Positions 1-5,771 of a stretch of DNA of 5,774 nucleotides are shown piece after piece. This DNA is from Gudongella sp051744365 (GTDB lineage: Bacteria; Bacillota; Clostridia; Tissierellales; Tissierellaceae). The translations under genes and the position numbers were made by a program. The notes beneath the pieces are model-generated. The model was not told the origin of the DNA, did no database searches, and saw only the letters and a program-made list of their open reading frames with translations. How positions within the stretch are numbered: position 1 is the stretch's first letter; each line of letters starts with the position of its first letter. The stretch spans positions 1 through 5,774 of the forward strand of contig JBNJCX010000077.1 in assembly GCA_051744365.1 (NCBI GenBank). The letters run 5' to 3'.

Positions 1-28
1 AGATAAACACAAATTATAAAATTCACAC

Positions 29-56
29 TTGACATTGAAAGTCATTTTGATATAAT
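29..56 (+). promoter_or_regulatory. Extended -10 promoter of the arginine operon
   Basis: A perfect -35 hexamer TTGACA lies at 29-34 and a perfect -10 TATAAT at 51-56, with a 16-base spacer. The -10 is preceded by TG at 48-49, making an extended -10 element (TGATATAAT). This is the housekeeping sigma-A/sigma-70 type. Transcription should start near 63-64, just before the T-box leader. No repressor operator is evident; the strong promoter fits control by transcription attenuation downstream rather than at initiation. Confidence 0.85.
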
Positions 57-167
57 TAACCTCAATATATTAATACTTTAAGTCGATGAGTTGGAGAAGT
101 ACTATTGGATACTTTGAAATAGCGAGTTGGGGACGGTGGAAGCCTGATATTCAAACCTGATAGGAAA

Positions 168-170
168 AGG
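168..170 (+). promoter_or_regulatory. T-box specifier codon AGG (arginine)
   Basis: The 3' side of the specifier loop is the nine bases 163-171 (GGAAAAGGG), between the stem I strands at 156-162 and 172-175. Aligned by position with the nine-base loop CGAAAGGCA of the Bacillus subtilis glyQS T-box (recalled; its specifier is GGC), the codon here is AGG, followed by the usual purine (G171). AGG is an Arg codon, read by tRNA-Arg(CCU), and matches the arginine genes downstream. The register is inferred: one base either way would give AAG (Lys) or GGG (Gly), which do not fit the operon. Confidence 0.7.
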
Positions 171-255
171 GCCAAGGAGAATTCCTTTGAATTAGTAGTA
201 GGAGGAACGTATAACTTGCGATAAAGTTTTGAGTGGACATGTTTTATGTCAATTT

Positions 256-281
256 GAGTGGTACCACGGCAACCCCGTCTC
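256..281 (+). promoter_or_regulatory. T-box antiterminator
   Basis: GAG (256-258) can pair with CTC (279-281), and ACGG (266-269) with CCGT (275-278). This leaves the seven-base bulge TGGTACC (259-265), the standard antiterminator shape. TGGT would pair with a tRNA 3' end of ACCA, that is, discriminator base A. The 3' strand of this structure (275-281) is also the 5' arm of the terminator, so the two folds exclude each other. Confidence 0.88.
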
Positions 282-308
282 TTTATGCAAAGAGAGCGGG
301 ATTTTTTT
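274..308 (+). terminator. Rho-independent terminator of the T-box
   Basis: CCCGTCTCTTT (274-284) pairs with AAAGAGA plus CGGG (289-300), with one bulged G at 296 and the loop ATGC. Seven T residues follow at 302-308. This is an 11-bp GC-based hairpin with a U-tract. It lies 31 bases before the argH start and should stop transcription when tRNA is charged. Confidence 0.95.
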
Positions 309-326
309 ATGTACAAATATAGAAAA

Positions 327-342
327 AGAGGTGATGTAAGTG
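327..342 (+). promoter_or_regulatory. argH ribosome binding site, start-stop ATGTAA and GTG start
   Basis: AGAGGTGAT (327-335) is a strong Shine-Dalgarno sequence, with AGGTG ending six bases before GTG at 340-342. An ATG (334-336) overlaps this site and is followed at once by TAA (337-339) in the same frame as argH, so it cannot be the argH start. GTG is therefore the first usable start, and it gives the conserved ArgH N-terminus MKLWGGRF. Confidence 0.85.
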
Positions 343-1734
343 AAACTATGGGGTGGACGATTTGAAAATCAAACTGAAAAAGCAGCCTTTGATTTTCAAT
401 CCTCAATTCTCGTTGATAGGCGATTATATAGAGAGGATATACTGGGAAGTATTGCCCATGCAAAGACTTTAAACAGGTGTGGAGTACTTACGGATGAAGA
501 GGCTATAAAGGTAGAAAAGGCTTTGAATGAAATACTCCACGATATTGAAAATGAAAAACTGCAAATTGGAATGGAGCATGAAGATATTCATACCTTTATG
601 GAAGCAACATTAACTGAAAGAATTGGTGATTTGGGGAAGAAGATTCATACTGGAAGAAGCAGAAATGACCAGGTTGCAACTGACTTCAGGATGTATTTGG
701 GAAAGGAAGTGGACCTTCTTGTAGCTCTGTTAAAAGGATTGGAAGAGGCTTTATTATCCATTGCTGAAGCTAATTTGGACACAATCCTGTCAGGATATAC
801 TCATATGCAAAAGGCACAGCCTTTGACCTTGGGACACTACCTGATGGCTTACTTTGAAATGTTTAGGCGTGATATGGAAAGGCTCCTTGATGCAAAGAAA
901 AGGATCATGATTATGCCTTTAGGTTCAGGTGCATTGGCGGGAACAACATTTGATCTGGATAGAGAATACACTTGCGAATTACTTGGATTTAATGATATCA
1001 CATACAACAGCTTGGATGGCGTTAGCGATAGGGACTTTGCAATAGAGCTTACCTCAGATCTGTCAATAATAATGATGCACCTTAGCAGGTTTTGCGAAGA
1101 GATAATACTTTGGGCAACTGAAGAATTTGGATATGTTGATGTTGATGAGGGATTCAGTACAGGCAGCAGCATAATGCCACAAAAGAAAAATCCAGATGTG
1201 GCAGAACTTATAAGAGGTAAAACAGGCAGGGTGTATGGGTCAAATATAACTTTATTGACTATGATGAAATCACTGCCCCTAGCATACAACAAAGATATGC
1301 AGGAGGACAAAGAGGCAGTTTTCGATGCAGTAGACACTGTAAAAGCATGTGTAGATATATTTACAGGAATGATAAAAACTATAAAGTTTAATAAGGACAG
1401 AATGTACCAAGCTTCAGAAGATGGCTATACCAATGCGACTGATCTAGCGGATTATTTGGTCAGGAAAGGAGTGCCTTTTAGGGAATCCCATGAGATATCT
1501 GGTCAGATTGTAAACTACGCAATAAAACAAAACAAGAAGCTATCAGAGATTACACTTGAGAGCTTCAAAAGATTTAGTGATCTTATAGAAAAAGATATTT
1601 ACAGGGAAATTTCAATTGAGACATGTGTAAATACAAGAAATCTTATCGGAGGTCCTGCTAAAGAGGCAGTCCTGAAATCAGTTGAACGAGGCAAAAAATT
1701 CTTAAACGAAGAGATGGGAGATGTAAAAGTATGA
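340..1734 (+). CDS. argH: Argininosuccinate lyase (ArgH)
   Basis: This cytosolic enzyme splits argininosuccinate into arginine and fumarate, the last step of arginine synthesis. The 464 residues match the family's usual length of about 460. The N-terminus MKLWGGRF is typical. TGRSRNDQ (104-111) and the SGYTHMQKAQP segment (151-161, with the catalytic-type histidine 155) are the substrate-binding regions of the fumarase/aspartase superfamily. The superfamily signature GSSIMPQKKN is at 275-284 and carries the mobile-loop catalytic serine (S277). Active enzymes of this family are tetramers that build each site from three subunits. It is the first gene after the T-box, which is notable because argG more often precedes argH. 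Its last codons overlap the argG start by four bases (ATGA), suggesting translational coupling. Nothing in it looks damaged. Confidence 0.97.
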   Translation: MKLWGGRFENQTEKAAFDFQSSILVDRRLYREDILGSIAHAKTLNRCGVLTDEEAIKVEKALNEILHDIENEKLQIGMEHEDIHTFMEATLTERIGDLGKKIHTGRSRNDQVATDFRMYLGKEVDLLVALLKGLEEALLSIAEANLDTILSGYTHMQKAQPLTLGHYLMAYFEMFRRDMERLLDAKKRIMIMPLGSGALAGTTFDLDREYTCELLGFNDITYNSLDGVSDRDFAIELTSDLSIIMMHLSRFCEEIILWATEEFGYVDVDEGFSTGSSIMPQKKNPDVAELIRGKTGRVYGSNITLLTMMKSLPLAYNKDMQEDKEAVFDAVDTVKACVDIFTGMIKTIKFNKDRMYQASEDGYTNATDLADYLVRKGVPFRESHEISGQIVNYAIKQNKKLSEITLESFKRFSDLIEKDIYREISIETCVNTRNLIGGPAKEAVLKSVERGKKFLNEEMGDVKV

Positions 1735-2909
1735 AAAAAGCAGTGTTGGCTTTTTCAGGAGGATTGGACACCTCGTTTTGTGTCCTGTATCTAAAGGAAC
1801 AAGGCTATGATGTAATTACAGCTGTTGTAAATACTGGAGGATTTAATGATACCAAGCTAAAGGAAATTGAAGAAAAGTCAAAAAAACTGGGAAGTATAAA
1901 ACACTACACAGTGGATGCCACAGAAGTCATTTATGAAAACATCATACAGTATTTGATTAAACTAAATGGTCTGTATGAAGATGAGTATCCATTAATGTGT
2001 GCTGATAGATACATTATTGCAGAAGAAATCCTTAAGATATCAAAGGAAGAAGAGACGGATTCAGTTGCTCATGGGTCAACAGCGGTTGGCAACGATCAGG
2101 TTAGATTTGAAGCATCATTGCTTACCCTGAATCCAAATGCGAATATAATTGCACCAATAAAAGAATTGAATATTACAAGGGCTAAAGAGATTGAGTATCT
2201 TGAGGAAAGAGGATTTGAAGTTGATAAGGATGTTAAGAAGTACTCCATTAATGAAAATATATTTGGTATAACTGTATCAGGAACAGAAATCGATCAAAAT
2301 AAGGAGCCAGATAGCTTTGCGTATACTCTAACTAAAAGAGATGAATCAAAAACCCAGGAGTATTTAAAGATTGAATTTGAAAAGGGGCTTCCAACCAAGC
2401 TAAATGATCAGGAGATTAAGGGAGTGGAGCTTATTTCAAAGCTTAATGCTACTTTGGGATCATACGGATATGGCAGCAGAATATATGTTGGAGACTGCAT
2501 AATTGGCATAAAAGGGAGAATAATGTTTGAGTCTCCCGCATTGTTGGCATTAATTGAAGCTCACAAAAAACTGGAGCAGTTGGTTTTGACTAAAAGACAA
2601 ATAATGTTCAATAAACATGCTGCTACCGATTGGTCAGACCTGGTATATGGTGGACTGTATTATGAGCCTTTGGTTAAAAACATCGAGGCATATACAGATT
2701 CAGTGCAAGAGCGAGTGAGTGGAATTGTCAAAATAAAGGTGGAACCAAACAGCATCCAGGTAGTGGAGATAAGTTCGCCTAACTCTTTGGTTAATGAAAA
2801 AATAGCAATGTACGCACAGCAATCAAAATGGACTGGAACCGAAGCCAATGGCTTTATAAAATTGTACTCCATGCAGCAAAGACTATCAAATTTAGAATGG
2901 GAGGAATAG
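1731..2909 (+). CDS. argG: Argininosuccinate synthase (ArgG), divergent Xanthomonas/Bacteroidetes-like type
   Basis: The enzyme joins citrulline and aspartate using ATP (to AMP and PPi) to form argininosuccinate, the substrate of the neighbouring ArgH. The N-type ATP pyrophosphatase P-loop is AFSGGLDTS (7-15). A second conserved loop, AHGSTAVGNDQVRF (113-126), aligns with the classical AHGCTGKGNDQVRF but has Ser, Ala and Val in place of Cys, Gly and Lys. Where classical ArgG has a conserved Gly-Gln after the second strand, this one has NTGG (34-37). From memory, this variant and the stretches YSINEN...GITVSG (171-184) and GRIMFESP (262-269) resemble ArgG of Xanthomonas and Bacteroidetes more than the usual Gram-positive enzyme. 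The length of 392 is normal. The ATG overlaps the argH stop, with GGAG at 1717-1720 as a rather distant ribosome site. The function is secure; the subtype rests on recalled sequences. Confidence 0.95.
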   Translation: MKKAVLAFSGGLDTSFCVLYLKEQGYDVITAVVNTGGFNDTKLKEIEEKSKKLGSIKHYTVDATEVIYENIIQYLIKLNGLYEDEYPLMCADRYIIAEEILKISKEEETDSVAHGSTAVGNDQVRFEASLLTLNPNANIIAPIKELNITRAKEIEYLEERGFEVDKDVKKYSINENIFGITVSGTEIDQNKEPDSFAYTLTKRDESKTQEYLKIEFEKGLPTKLNDQEIKGVELISKLNATLGSYGYGSRIYVGDCIIGIKGRIMFESPALLALIEAHKKLEQLVLTKRQIMFNKHAATDWSDLVYGGLYYEPLVKNIEAYTDSVQERVSGIVKIKVEPNSIQVVEISSPNSLVNEKIAMYAQQSKWTGTEANGFIKLYSMQQRLSNLEWEE

Positions 2910-2914
2910 AAATG
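2899..2914 (+). promoter_or_regulatory. Ribosome binding site that sets the acetyltransferase start
   Basis: GGGAGGA (2899-2905) lies six bases before ATG at 2912-2914. The reading frame is open further upstream, to an ATG at 2828, but that stretch lies inside argG in another frame and has no comparable ribosome site. The site sits in the last argG codons, and the gap to the argG stop is only two bases. Confidence 0.88.
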
Positions 2915-3724
2915 AAAGAATTATTAAAGAAATATGAGAGCTTGAATTTAGAGGTGTTTATAGTTGTCAATAGATTACACTGGGATAAATACAAAGCCCT
3001 TATGGAAGGTTTCCCTTTTAATACTGTATTTATTGATCCAGCGACCACTGAAGGATACGATTTTACCTATGAGATTGTCCAATTAAATGAAAAAGCATAT
3101 GGAGCGGGAATGGCAGCACCAGATTGGACATTTGCAAACTTTGGAACCATTGGAGCAGGTTTGACGGCAGGCTTTTTAATTGATGGCATACCTGCAGCCA
3201 AGCTTTGTGTGGTTGGAAACATTTCTGATCCAAAAATTGCTCATGAGTGGACCCTGCTGGTCGATCCAAAGCATGAGGGAGAAGGACTTGGGTCACTTAC
3301 CTTTGCACTGGCTCTGCATCTGGTTCAGGACAAGGATTACCTCACATTTATAATACAGACTGACAATCCAAGTTCTAATATATATATGAAGAATATTTAT
3401 CCATTGAATATCCTATCATATGGATTTGTGCACACCCGTAAAAACAGTATGCTGATAAAGACCAAGATACCTAAGGATAATCCATTTAAAACGGTTCTGG
3501 GAAATTCCATGGAAAAATTTGAGCTTGCTGAGTATCCGATTGCAAAGGATGACTTGGAGGGGGTAGGAGACTGCTTCTGGGTTCAGCAAAACAATTCAAA
3601 GGTTTACAGAATCGTCAACGAAGAGATCAAGAATGGTAAAAAATATATAATTAAAGGTAAATATCAAGATAAGAACATGTCATACTTTTTGATATCTGAA
3701 ATTTCCAGCGAACAGGAAGTCTAA
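2912..3724 (+). CDS. GNAT-family N-acetyltransferase in the arginine operon, substrate unknown
   Basis: This 270-residue cytosolic protein has a central GNAT fold. Strand beta-4 and the acetyl-CoA pyrophosphate loop read EWTLLVDPKHEGEGLGS (112-128). The usual loop is R/Q-x-x-G-x-G/A; here the first position is Glu122, while both glycines (125, 127) are kept. A motif-B-like segment, DNPSSNIYMK (151-160), has the Asn and Tyr common in the family, followed by YGF (170-172). Residues 1-50 and about 190-270 lie outside the core fold; I do not recognise the C-terminal part. There is no signal peptide or membrane segment. It lies between argG and an ArgE-like deacetylase, so it could make N-acetylglutamate (or another N-acyl amino acid) as the entry step for the substrate that the deacetylase later unmasks. 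That role is inferred from context only. Another amine substrate is possible. Confidence 0.82.
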   Translation: MKELLKKYESLNLEVFIVVNRLHWDKYKALMEGFPFNTVFIDPATTEGYDFTYEIVQLNEKAYGAGMAAPDWTFANFGTIGAGLTAGFLIDGIPAAKLCVVGNISDPKIAHEWTLLVDPKHEGEGLGSLTFALALHLVQDKDYLTFIIQTDNPSSNIYMKNIYPLNILSYGFVHTRKNSMLIKTKIPKDNPFKTVLGNSMEKFELAEYPIAKDDLEGVGDCFWVQQNNSKVYRIVNEEIKNGKKYIIKGKYQDKNMSYFLISEISSEQEV

Positions 3725-3746
3725 TCATGGAAAGCAAGGTGGCTGA

Positions 3747-4718
3747 ATGAAATTATTGGATGATTTAATTAAGATCAACACATATGAGGGTTATTACACT
3801 GAAATGATAAAGTGTCTGGTCGAATATTTGAAATCAAAGACTAATTGTGAAATTCACATTCAACATATCAGTGAAAACAAGGCCAATGTAATAGCGATCT
3901 TTGGGAATCCTGAGCTTTTGATAAACTGTCATATGGATACAGTAAAACCTTCAAATGCATGGACATTGGACCCTTTAAGCTTGAGTGAAAAAGAAGGCAA
4001 AATCTTCGGCCTTGGTGCATGTGACACAAAAGGCAATATCTATATGGTGCTTAAAGCTCTGGAGGAAGCTGACCCCAAAAATTTAATGATCTTGTTTTCA
4101 ATCGATGAAGAGTCAGGAATTAAAACAGGGGTGAAATACTTCCTGGAATCTGATTTTAAGAAGAATATCAAACGAGCAATAGTATGTGAGCCTACAGAGC
4201 TTAAATATGTTTCCAAGCATAAAGGGTATTACTCTTTTACACTGGAGAACTTCGCAGATTCAGCCCATTCATCCATGAAATCAAAAGGTGCGATAATAAA
4301 GGCTGCACACAATATAATCAGACTGGATGAATTAGGTTTCAATGTTGGCATCATTGAAGGTGGGACTGCAGGAAATGTAGTATCTCAAAGGTGCACATAT
4401 AGAGCTTCCATAAGGACATTTGATAAGCTGAAGGATGTTGTGGAAACAATGAAACGCAATTGCAAGGAAACGACAATAGAGAATAGATTTAATGGTCCTC
4501 CGTTGATAAACGAAAATCCCTTGTTTGATGGTGAATTCCATGAAGTGGATTTTTGGACAGAAGCGAGCCTATTTCAAGAAGTGGGAATAAATTCAATAGT
4601 TTTTGGAGCGGGAAGCATAAAACAAGCCCATTCGGAGGATGAGTACGTAGAAAAGTGGCAGCTTGAAGTGGGCAAAGAAAAAATAAAAAGTCTTATTGAA
4701 GCTACCCCTCAGGTTTGA
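3747..4718 (+). CDS. M20 metallo-deacetylase, acetylornithine or N-acetylcitrulline deacetylase type
   Basis: This cytosolic M20 metallohydrolase should remove the acetyl group from an N-acetylated arginine precursor. Two-metal site ligands are visible: H62 and D64 in CHMDT, D93 in ACDTKG, catalytic E121 and ligand E122 in SIDEESG, E148 in CEPT, and H295 in QAHSEDEY. The dimerisation insert spans about residues 155-265, with H174 in SAHSS. The C-terminal block VDFWTEASLF (267-276) followed by FGAGSIKQAHSEDEYV (286-301) matches the ArgE pattern of CTEAPF and GPGSI-QAH-PDEY, and argues against DapE. From memory, the DFWTEASLF form is closest to the Xanthomonas N-acetylcitrulline deacetylase. 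At 323 residues it is shorter than E. coli ArgE (383). The start ATG follows AAGGTGG (3736-3742). Downstream of GNAT by 22 bases, it ends the operon. The substrate (acetylornithine, giving ornithine, or acetylcitrulline, giving citrulline) is unresolved, so no symbol is given. Confidence 0.88.
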   Translation: MKLLDDLIKINTYEGYYTEMIKCLVEYLKSKTNCEIHIQHISENKANVIAIFGNPELLINCHMDTVKPSNAWTLDPLSLSEKEGKIFGLGACDTKGNIYMVLKALEEADPKNLMILFSIDEESGIKTGVKYFLESDFKKNIKRAIVCEPTELKYVSKHKGYYSFTLENFADSAHSSMKSKGAIIKAAHNIIRLDELGFNVGIIEGGTAGNVVSQRCTYRASIRTFDKLKDVVETMKRNCKETTIENRFNGPPLINENPLFDGEFHEVDFWTEASLFQEVGINSIVFGAGSIKQAHSEDEYVEKWQLEVGKEKIKSLIEATPQV

Positions 4719-4807
4719 CGTCATCCACAACCAAAATATGAGCGTTATCCATGAAATCTTCACCATCCTTTACCTTGTCTCCAAGTATAGGGGATAACTC
4801 TTGCAAA

Positions 4808-5722
4808 CTATGTCCTTTTTCTTTTTTGACCGAAGTAGAGTGTACCCCATACGCCTGTAACAATCATTGCAGCACCGACAACATCCTTTGTTCCGAAGGG
4901 CTCATTTAGGATAAACACACCAGCCAGAATTGCAAATACAGTTACCAGGTTCCCGAATATTGCCGACTGGGACACGGGAATCCTGGATATTGTAAAGTTC
5001 AAGAAGAAAAATGCAACCACGGATGACAGTAAACCCAGATAAAGAATAGGTGCAAATACCTCCGGGTTAGTCAGTGGCTGAAAGTAGACTGCCAGGGTTC
5101 CTTCAAATGCACTCCTTGCAAGCAAGGTTCCATTAAATACTATGGCTCCTATCATCATCATTGTATAGGTTATCTCAACAGGTTTGAATTCCCTTGATGC
5201 ACGCTTTGAACTTAGGCTGTATAGGGTACCTGCAATAACAGACATGGTCAGGAATGCAAGTCCAAGTGTATTCCCTGACAGCCCTTGTGAATCATTAAGT
5301 GCATTTATTACAATTACGCCTCCCACAGAAAGGGCAATAAAAAAAATCTGGATAGGTTTTAGTCTTTCCTTAAGGAAAATTCTGGCCCCTATTGCTGTAA
5401 AAACAGGCACAAGGGATACCATAAGTCCCGCCTGGGATGAAGATGTTAGATTTACCCCCTCTACCTCAAAAAAGAAGTAGAGAACTGGTTGGAAGATTGC
5501 CGTCATAATGACCAGTTTAAGGTCCTTTCCTTTGAATTCCAGCTTTATAAGCTTTAAAGCCTTTAAAAGCTGCATAGTCAAGGCTGCAACCATAAACCTA
5601 TAGGCAATAAGCTGCAGAGTGCTCATATAGCCCAATCCAATTTTTGTGAACATAAAGGACATTCCAAATATCATCGAATATCCCAATGCAGTCATATATG
5701 GTAAAAATCTATTTTCCGTCAT
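4808..5722 (-). CDS. EamA/DMT-family inner-membrane transporter
   Basis: This 304-residue integral membrane protein has about ten hydrophobic helices (roughly 9-28, 35-55, 68-86, 96-113, 122-141, 152-171, 182-202, 223-243, 253-273, 280-298). They are arranged as two repeated EamA halves, the usual layout and length of drug/metabolite transporters. Each half carries the characteristic glutamate after its fourth helix: LKERLKP (117-123) and LNEPFGTKD (272-280), each followed by a Gly-rich helix (GGVIVI; VVGAAMIVTG). The tail KRKRT is positive, as expected for a cytoplasmic end. Relatives export amino acids, metabolites or drugs; the substrate cannot be read from the sequence. It is convergent to the arginine operon, so a link to arginine is not shown. 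The start at 5722 is preferred over an in-frame ATG at 5752 because GAGGAG lies nine bases upstream and the earlier ATG has no ribosome site. Confidence 0.93.
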   Translation of the reverse strand: MTENRFLPYMTALGYSMIFGMSFMFTKIGLGYMSTLQLIAYRFMVAALTMQLLKALKLIKLEFKGKDLKLVIMTAIFQPVLYFFFEVEGVNLTSSSQAGLMVSLVPVFTAIGARIFLKERLKPIQIFFIALSVGGVIVINALNDSQGLSGNTLGLAFLTMSVIAGTLYSLSSKRASREFKPVEITYTMMMIGAIVFNGTLLARSAFEGTLAVYFQPLTNPEVFAPILYLGLLSSVVAFFFLNFTISRIPVSQSAIFGNLVTVFAILAGVFILNEPFGTKDVVGAAMIVTGVWGTLYFGQKRKRT

Positions 5723-5737
5723 ATTATCACGCTCCTC
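5720..5737 (-). promoter_or_regulatory. Ribosome binding site that sets the transporter start
   Basis: On the minus strand, GAGGAG (5737-5732) precedes ATG (5722-5720) by nine bases. The longer in-frame start at 5752 would add ten polar residues (MLYLYEERDN), has no Shine-Dalgarno sequence, and overlaps the proposed -10 element. Confidence 0.8.
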
Positions 5738-5742
5738 ATACA

Positions 5743-5771
5743 AATATAGCATTTTGGTGGAAAACTGGCAA
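5743..5771 (-). promoter_or_regulatory. Possible promoter of the EamA transporter gene
   Basis: On the minus strand, TTGCCA (5771-5766) and TATATT (5748-5743) are separated by 17 bases, with TG two bases before the -10 (extended -10 form). Transcription would begin near 5737-5735, giving a very short leader with the ribosome site at its 5' end. That closeness and the edge of the window limit confidence; a promoter further upstream is possible. Confidence 0.4.

Larger units (their letters stand above)
64..308 (+). promoter_or_regulatory. T-box riboswitch leader, probably tRNA-Arg responsive
   Basis: This untranslated leader has the ordered parts of a T-box riboswitch. Stem I starts with a kink-turn-type GATGAG (85-90) opposite GGA (176-178). 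It continues with TTGG (91-94) pairing CCAA (172-175), the specifier loop, TTTGAA (113-118) pairing TTCAAA (150-155), and the conserved distal GGTGGAAGCC (135-144). Stem III is AATTC (180-184)/GAATT (189-193) with a CTTT loop. An extra hairpin, GACAT (236-240)/ATGTC (246-250), precedes the antiterminator. The T-box core is at 256-269, followed by the terminator. By family mechanism, uncharged tRNA pairs its anticodon with the specifier and its NCCA end with the antiterminator bulge, allowing read-through into argH. The downstream genes and the AGG specifier both point to tRNA-Arg. The 5' boundary is inferred from the promoter. Confidence 0.95.

Noticed and set aside
62..463. 133-codon open frame on the minus strand across the leader and the start of argH
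   Set aside because: It runs through the T-box structure and the conserved 5' end of argH, with low-complexity, non-protein-like sequence. It is the antisense shadow of real features.
849..1337. 162-codon open frame on the minus strand inside argH
   Set aside because: It is fully antisense to the ArgH core including the GSS signature, is rich in Ser/Ile/Leu, and resembles no protein I know.
2828..2911. Upstream in-frame extension of the acetyltransferase from ATG at 2828
   Set aside because: This stretch encodes the conserved ArgG C-terminus in another frame and has no ribosome site. The strong GGGAGGA site serves ATG at 2912.
3063..3296. 77-codon minus-strand frame inside the acetyltransferase gene
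   Set aside because: It is antisense to the GNAT core, which carries clear motifs on the plus strand, and has no supporting start signals.
3747..4718. Calling the M20 protein DapE (succinyl-diaminopimelate desuccinylase) or a peptidase
   Set aside because: The TEASLF plus QAHSEDEY arrangement near the C-terminus and the arginine operon context match the ArgE/N-acetylcitrulline deacetylase branch better.
4744..4798. Inverted repeat GTTATCC (4744-4750) and GGATAAC (4792-4798) as a terminator or operator
   Set aside because: The arms are only seven bases with a loop of about 41 bases and no adjacent T-tract, so chance is the simplest explanation.
5184..5480. 98-codon plus-strand frame inside the transporter gene
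   Set aside because: It is antisense to the conserved EamA helices. Its sequence is not membrane-like or otherwise recognisable.
5723..5752. Earlier ATG for the transporter at 5752
   Set aside because: There is no Shine-Dalgarno sequence, it overlaps the likely -10 element, and the second ATG has GAGGAG nine bases upstream.
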